Of a stretch of DNA of 64,000 nucleotides, positions 59,441-64,000 are shown piece by piece. Made by a program: the position numbers and the translations under genes. Location: the NCBI GenBank assembly GCA_010093515.1, contig MU001675.1, positions 1,127,386 to 1,191,385 of the forward strand, in the 5' to 3' direction. Below the pieces are notes generated by a model. The model ran no database searches and was not told the DNA's origin. It worked only from the letters and a program-made list of their open reading frames with translations. The stretch is from Lineolata rhizophorae (lineage: Eukaryota; Ascomycota; Dothideomycetes; Lineolatales; Lineolataceae). How positions within the stretch are numbered: position 1 is the first letter of the stretch; the number at the start of each line of letters is the position of its first letter.

Positions 59441-60690
59441 GGCCTTGACGGAATTTGGTCGTGTTATCCGCAGTCCTAGCGATGGGAGGAGGGTAGATGG
59501 TTACCGTCGGTGCCCTGCGTGTTTATTAGAGCACTTGTAATGTTGGGGCTCTGGGTGGCTGCTGCTAATTTTGGTCCGGGGTTTCAGTGTTTCTCTGATT
59601 GTTCGGCGAGGGTGGGTTAAGGGCAGGCGGCTCTATGCTATTATGTCTGTTGGAGTATTCTTTATATCCTGCCCATAGGTGGCGGCGTCACTGGAGCTCT
59701 TTCTTGCTGTTTTTCCTGCTCTATTCATTTGTTTCAGTCATGGGCCGGTTGCGAGCAAGGCGGTTATGTGTCCTCTCTTCTCGGCCCGGGTTGCATCACG
59801 TGCAGCCCTGCTCTGCGCGAGAGATTGCTGCTCTTTTCTCATCTGTTCTTTTCTGCTGTCTTTCAAGACGGTCGAGTTCATGCGTCATTGCACATCACTT
59901 CTGAACCCGCCCTTCCATCTCTATCCATCCACTCCAGCCTTCTATCCCGCACCTGCAAAAAGCAGGTTTCACACTTGTCTTCTCGCGTCCGAAGTATTGG
60001 CCGTCTGGTCTGTCTTTCGGGCCTTCTTCTTTTGTTTGTTGCTGTACTATACTTTTCTCCTTGTTCTCCTTCTCTGAGGGCTCATAGTCATGCCTTGTCC
60101 TCTTTCTTCTCCCCATTTACATACTTTCAAGTGGCACCCACGCTGGTGGCCGGAGGAAGGGATGCAACGGCCGGTCTAGCAGGATAGATGGATGGGAAGG
60201 TTTGAGTCCGAGGCCTGTCCGTCTATTAGGTAGGAAGGGCTTCGGGCTTCGGTTCGGACTGGGGTGTGCTTGTTGTTATGGTAACCTAGGCGTGGAAACG
60301 TAGGCGTGGTGGATAGAAGGGGCTGCCTAGCTTAGGTGAGGCCGACACACAGATGTAGCCTCCGCGGGAGAAAATGAAAATATTATCAATATTTGGCCTT
60401 GTTTCTCTGCGAGACGCCTGAGAGATTTTCAGGTAACTAGCCTGACTGTCATTGGTGGATTTTCTGGTCCTTTCGTTCGTTCATTGGGAAATTTGGACGA
60501 TACGAATATGGATGACGGTCTTCATGATAGGGTGATACAGGTATAGGTACAGATTATATAAATGCAGCCTCGTCTAGCAGCATTTCCATCCACCCCAGCC
60601 GTTCCCATCGCACAATACAATCCTGCCATTCTCCATCTTACACAGCATGCGTAGCCCCATCCTCCACCAACTCCGCCGTTTGGCCCCACC
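59441..60690. other. Convergent region HPC2 / bc1 assembly factor
   Basis: 1.25 kb with T-rich and pyrimidine-rich tracts and no supported gene. Open frames at 59679-60077 and 59729-60187 read mainly Leu, Phe, Ser and Cys from T-rich DNA and are not called. It may hold a long HPC2 3' untranslated region. Confidence 0.5.
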
Positions 60691-61220
60691 CTACTTCCAC
60701 CGCACAAACCCCTTCACCTTCAGCGCGACCCGCGCCCACCACCCCCGCCCCGGCGCCTCGCCGATCTCCCGCGCCAAGTCGTCGTAGTACGTCGGGTTCG
60801 CGCGCGGGCGCCGGAACGCGGCCGAGACGGGGTACCGCGCGCGGTAGCGGTCCTCGAGCAGGGTGTAGAGCGCGTTGATGGCGCGCAGGTCGGCGGCGGC
60901 GGGGGTCTGGTGATGCGGCTGGAGGCGGGCGGGCGGGCCGCTGGATGGCGGTGCTGTTGGTGGGGTGGTGGTGGTGGAAGAGGAAGCGGCTAGGCGGGTG
61001 CGGAGGACGGTTTGGAAGGCGAGGTGCGGGCGCAGGTTGTCGACGGGCCAGCGGGAGAGGATGCGCGCGTAGTGCCGGGGTATGGACTGGGGAGGGTGTC
61101 AGGTTGCTTTTCAATTGGGTTTTTCTTTTTTAACTTATTTTTTGATGCTTGGATGGCTTGGAATGCGTGTTTCCTGTTGGGTTCGGGCAAGGGTGTAGGG
61201 AGGCATACTGAATTGGACAT
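60691..61220 (-). CDS. Ubiquinol-cytochrome c reductase assembly factor, CBP6/UQCC2-like
   Basis: Mitochondrial factor that with its CBP3/UQCC1 partner binds the mitoribosome exit and newly made cytochrome b. Two exons, 61220-61209 (12 nt, MSNS) and 61086-60691, give 135 residues. The first intron starts GTATGC and ends CCCCAG. The opening RHYARILSRWPVDNLRPHLA matches the family helix (HY-ALSRWP-D-LRP), and the conserved C-terminal part is INALYTLLEDRYRARYPVS followed by RRPRANPTYYDDLAREIGEA and a basic end KVKGFVRWK. A Thr/Pro-rich loop lies between. No cleavable presequence is obvious, as in yeast Cbp6. The gene is easy to miss because the short first exon leaves no ATG in the main exon. 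Confidence 0.85.
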
Positions 61221-61904
61221 TTTGCAGAGGGATTGGAGAGGTGATATTGTGGTCTCGATAGCGTGTGCGGGACGGACGAGACAATTGGGAAGAGTCGTGG
61301 CCTGCGCAGTGCAGCCCGTACGCCGGGCGGAAGTGCGGGAGATTTGAATTACAACGCGTCGCGAGCAGTTCCTGAATGGTGATGGGCCGATGATGCAGAC
61401 GAGTCAGGTCGGGTGCCCGGCGGTCTCGGGCTAACTGCCGGGCCGAGCGGCGGGCCCACGGGCCAGTGTGGCGGAGCCGCCGCCCGGCGGCGCCAGGTCA
61501 TCTTCCACCTCCTTCTGCGGCCTCGTCGCGCCTGACCACAACCCTTCAACCACCACAACCAAAAGCCCACCAGATCCAATCCGCTCCCTTCTTCAGCAAC
61601 AGAAACCGCTTTATCGTCCGTGGCCCGCCATGGGCCCGCAGCGCTACGAACGAGTACGTATTCCGCCGTCCTATCCTTGAGAAGCCGGCCACCTTCCACA
61701 ATCAGCGGCGCAGCGCTGCAGGCACGCCCAGCCGCAGCCTACTGCGACGTGCCTTGCCGGCCGTCACCACAAGCGCCATCACCAACCAACCGGCACACGC
61801 AGACCTGCAATGTTGCCATCGTCCTTTTCTCGCGATAGCAATCATTGAATTCTACGCTTCCCCTTTCTTCGTCCCGCATCGCTATTATTATTAAGCACGC
61901 CGAC
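61221..61904. promoter_or_regulatory. Divergent upstream region CBP6-like / BSD2
   Basis: 684 nt between start codons. It includes GC-rich DNA at 61430-61500 and CT-rich DNA before BSD2. No reading frame or specific element is supported. Confidence 0.5.
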
Positions 61905-63228
61905 ATGCTAACCCGCGACTCCGCCTTTGCCGCACCACAGGTAGCAACCCGCGACTTCGACGACCACGGCTCGTCCGCCGACAACAACGACAGCCCTGCA
62001 TCCCCTCATCCTCACCAGCAACACCAGCACCAGCCGATCCCGTCTTCGCCGCCTCCTTCGTTCCACTCGCGCGCGTCGTCGCCCGCCTCGGCTCGCCATG
62101 CGTTCCTGAGCTCACATGACCCGCTCGCGTCGGACGCAGACCGCACCCTGGCTGACACGTTCGACGACTCGGACGACGACGATGAGGCGGATGACCGGCA
62201 GCGGCTGATGCGGGGCCAGAGGAGTAGCAGCAGCAGCGGCCACGACGGCGGACGGGGTGACAGCAGCGGCGCCGTCGTTGGGGGAAGCCCGGGAAGCAGT
62301 AGTTCGGCGGGCGGTGGTGAGAATGGAGCGGGGGCGAATGCGGCGGGGAGGACGGCCGTCGGGGCGGACCCGCGACCCGGAGAGATTGTCAGGAGGGTCA
62401 CGCAGTTGCCGGTTTTCGCGCCGAGGGGGCGCACGTACGGTCGGGGAACGTCGGCGAATGATGGCGTCTTTGCCAATTTGAGCGCCAAGCCGGCTGTTGG
62501 CGAGATCGAGGACGAGAAGCCTCCCGTAAGTTCCTCTATCTACCGCGAAGCAGTCTATTGGATGGGTGAAATTGCTAATATCTGTCCTAAAATAGTCCTA
62601 CGAACAAGCTGCCGCAGACGCCACGCCGCCTTACTGGGAAACTACTATCCTGGCTCCTGGCACGCTGTCGGACGAGGTCTTTGTCGACGGCCTCCCCGTC
62701 GGCTCTATCTTCTCCTTCATCTGGAACGCAATGATCTCCATGTCGTTCCAGATCGTCGGCTTCCTCCTCACGTATCTCCTACACACGACGCACGCGGCCA
62801 AGAACGGCTCCCGCGCCGGCCTCGGCATCACGCTCATCCAGTACGGCTTCTCTATGAAGGGCGCTCTGTCTGATCCCATGCCCTCGAGCAGCGGCGGCGG
62901 CGGCAGCGGAAGCGGAAGCGACGCCGGCAGCAGCGCGGACTACGCCGGCGCGCCGCCGGATCCAAACTCCCACGACTTCAACATGGGCAGCATGATGGAC
63001 AACGGCGGGTCCTCTGGCGGCGGAGACGACGGCAACTCCGGTGGCGGCATCTCGTCGAACGACCTCCTTGCCTACGGGCTCATGGTTATCGGCTGGTTCA
63101 TCCTGATACGTGCCGTGAGCGACTTCGTGCGCGCGCGCAAGCACGAGCAGCTTGTGTTGCAGAGCCCGGATCGGGGGTTGAGCGTGCCGGTTGTGGCTGA
63201 GGGGGAGAGGCCGGAGAGCGCTGTTTGA
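61905..63228 (+). CDS. BSD2/Ndfip-type ubiquitin-ligase adaptor
   Basis: Membrane adaptor that recruits the NEDD4-type ligase Rsp5 to cargo such as metal transporters, guiding them to the vacuole. Two exons, 61905-62525 and 62596-63228, give 417 residues. The start is the first ATG, MLTRDSAFA. Residues 1-200 are disordered, Ser-rich and acidic. The junction makes the WW-binding motif P206-P207-S208-Y209 (KPPSYEQAAADATPPYWET). The membrane part follows: VDGLPVGSIFSFIWNAMISM, FQIVGFLLTYLLHTTHAAKN, RAGLGITLIQYGF, and a last segment LLAYGLMVIGWFILIRAVSD, so three predicted membrane helices. A Gly/Ser/Asn-rich loop (about 310-365) is unusually long. The family membership (Ndfip/Bsd2) is clear from THAAKNGSRAGLG. 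Confidence 0.92.
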
Positions 63229-64000
63229 ACCGGATTCCTAAGACTACTCTCTCTGTTTGTTTTCAGACGGGCCTTGTTTTTGGAGAAATATGGTGAGCAC
63301 GAGAGCATGAATGGTCGGGTTTTGTGTAGTGAACATACGGGCGTGCCAAACTAGGCGCCTTCTTTCCTTTTACTACCCCTTTTTTGGTTTCTACTGCCCT
63401 GCCTTCTTTTTTTTTTTTTTGTGCTGTGTGTTATAGGGGTATCGACTCGGAGACCTCGCTCTGCTGGTTTCCTTGCTTTTCCTTTTCATTTGTGTCTTTC
63501 GGAAATTCGTCGCCGATCGGTGCTCGCGCGCCGATGTGGCGCGACGCTGGGTTAGCGGGCCGTAAATAAAATCCGCCCCTGCCCCGGGCGTTGGGAGTGC
63601 GTTGTCGGGCGCTTGCGTCTTGTTTCCTGCCTGTTTTCCGTTCTAGCTGATCCGCGGGGCGCGTGCGCCGCGCCGCGCTGTCGACTTGGACTACTGCCTT
63701 TTGAATGGCGGGTCGGTTGCCCTAAGTAGCGTCGAAATACCTTCCGACTTGTGCAGCACTGCGTGTGCGGACGCTACATGATATGCAGAATTTTGGGTCC
63801 GTTCTGTGGATGTGAAGGTGGTACGTGTCTAGTCGGCTAGTATGTAACTAGTCAAGCTTCCAGTTTTATGAGTTAAACTGCCTTAGATTTGGAGAGTTAG
63901 CCTTGCAACAGGGCCTATGAGAAAGAGAAAGATAGCATCAAGTCAGGACGACAAAGACACATAACGTATTCCACCACCGAGTCGCTCACCCCACCGAGTC
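63229..64000. other. Right edge, 3' flank of BSD2
   Basis: No gene is supported. T-runs of 13 occur at 63408-63420 after the BSD2 stop. The last 150 nt are AT-richer and may belong to the flank of a gene beyond the window. Confidence 0.5.

Noticed and set aside
59679-60187. Hydrophobic open frames after HPC2
   Set aside because: Leu/Phe/Ser/Cys composition comes from T-rich DNA; no membrane-protein family recognised.
1-64000. tRNA genes, rRNA, CRISPR arrays and telomeric repeats
   Set aside because: Scanned by eye for B-box-like GGTTCGANTCC, repeated spacers and TTAGGG runs; no convincing case was found. A covariance-model search would be decisive for tRNAs.

Overview
The window is a gene-dense piece of nuclear DNA from a filamentous ascomycete. 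The gene set and protein style point to the Pezizomycotina, most likely the Sordariomycetes; I cannot name the genus. The evidence is: short spliceosomal introns (about 48-150 nt) with CTAAC/CTGAC-like branch points; GC-rich coding DNA separated by some AT-rich gene-poor stretches; Zn2Cys6 regulators; and a set of single-copy eukaryotic housekeeping genes on both strands. There are no operons, CRISPR arrays, rRNA genes or tRNA genes that I can support.

Layout. 1-7.8 kb: RINT1/TIP20 (-) and NOP9 (+), divergent. 7.8-12.3 kb: an AT-rich, gene-poor island with a coding relic and a broken phosphotransferase (APH-like) gene. 12.3-13.0 kb: a glutathione S-transferase. 15.1-21.6 kb: a Zn2Cys6 regulator, an MFS sugar transporter and an intracellular GH35 beta-galactosidase, which look like a small galactoside-use cluster. 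22.3-27.2 kb: phosphatidylserine synthase, GAR1 and cytosolic threonyl-tRNA synthetase. 28.5-35.3 kb: a second Zn2Cys6 regulator, the mitochondrial citrate carrier, MAM33/p32 and TMA16. 35.7-43.5 kb: exonuclease 1, a CYP52-like P450 and a GH47 alpha-mannosidase. 45.2-50.9 kb: a UBP2-type deubiquitinase and a complex I membrane-arm subunit. 51.9-63.2 kb: tubulin cofactor C, RPAP1, an HPC2-domain HIR subunit, a CBP6/UQCC2-type bc1 assembly factor and a BSD2/Ndfip adaptor.

Most genes are independent housekeeping loci arranged as divergent pairs with shared upstream regions. Several serve mitochondria (CTP1, MAM33, complex I subunit, bc1 assembly factor), ribosome biogenesis and translation (NOP9, GAR1, TMA16, ThrRS), and secretory traffic or ubiquitin control (RINT1, GH47, UBP2, BSD2). 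The only group that looks like a functional cluster is regulator-transporter-GH35.

Exon structures were worked out by hand from splice consensus, reading frame and remembered family conservation; every join was checked for frame arithmetic. Notable gene-structure features are two inferred GC-AG introns (GAR1, UBP2), a 57-nt stop-free intron in the mannosidase, first coding exons of only 12-13 nt in three genes, and a PPxY motif formed across a splice junction in BSD2.
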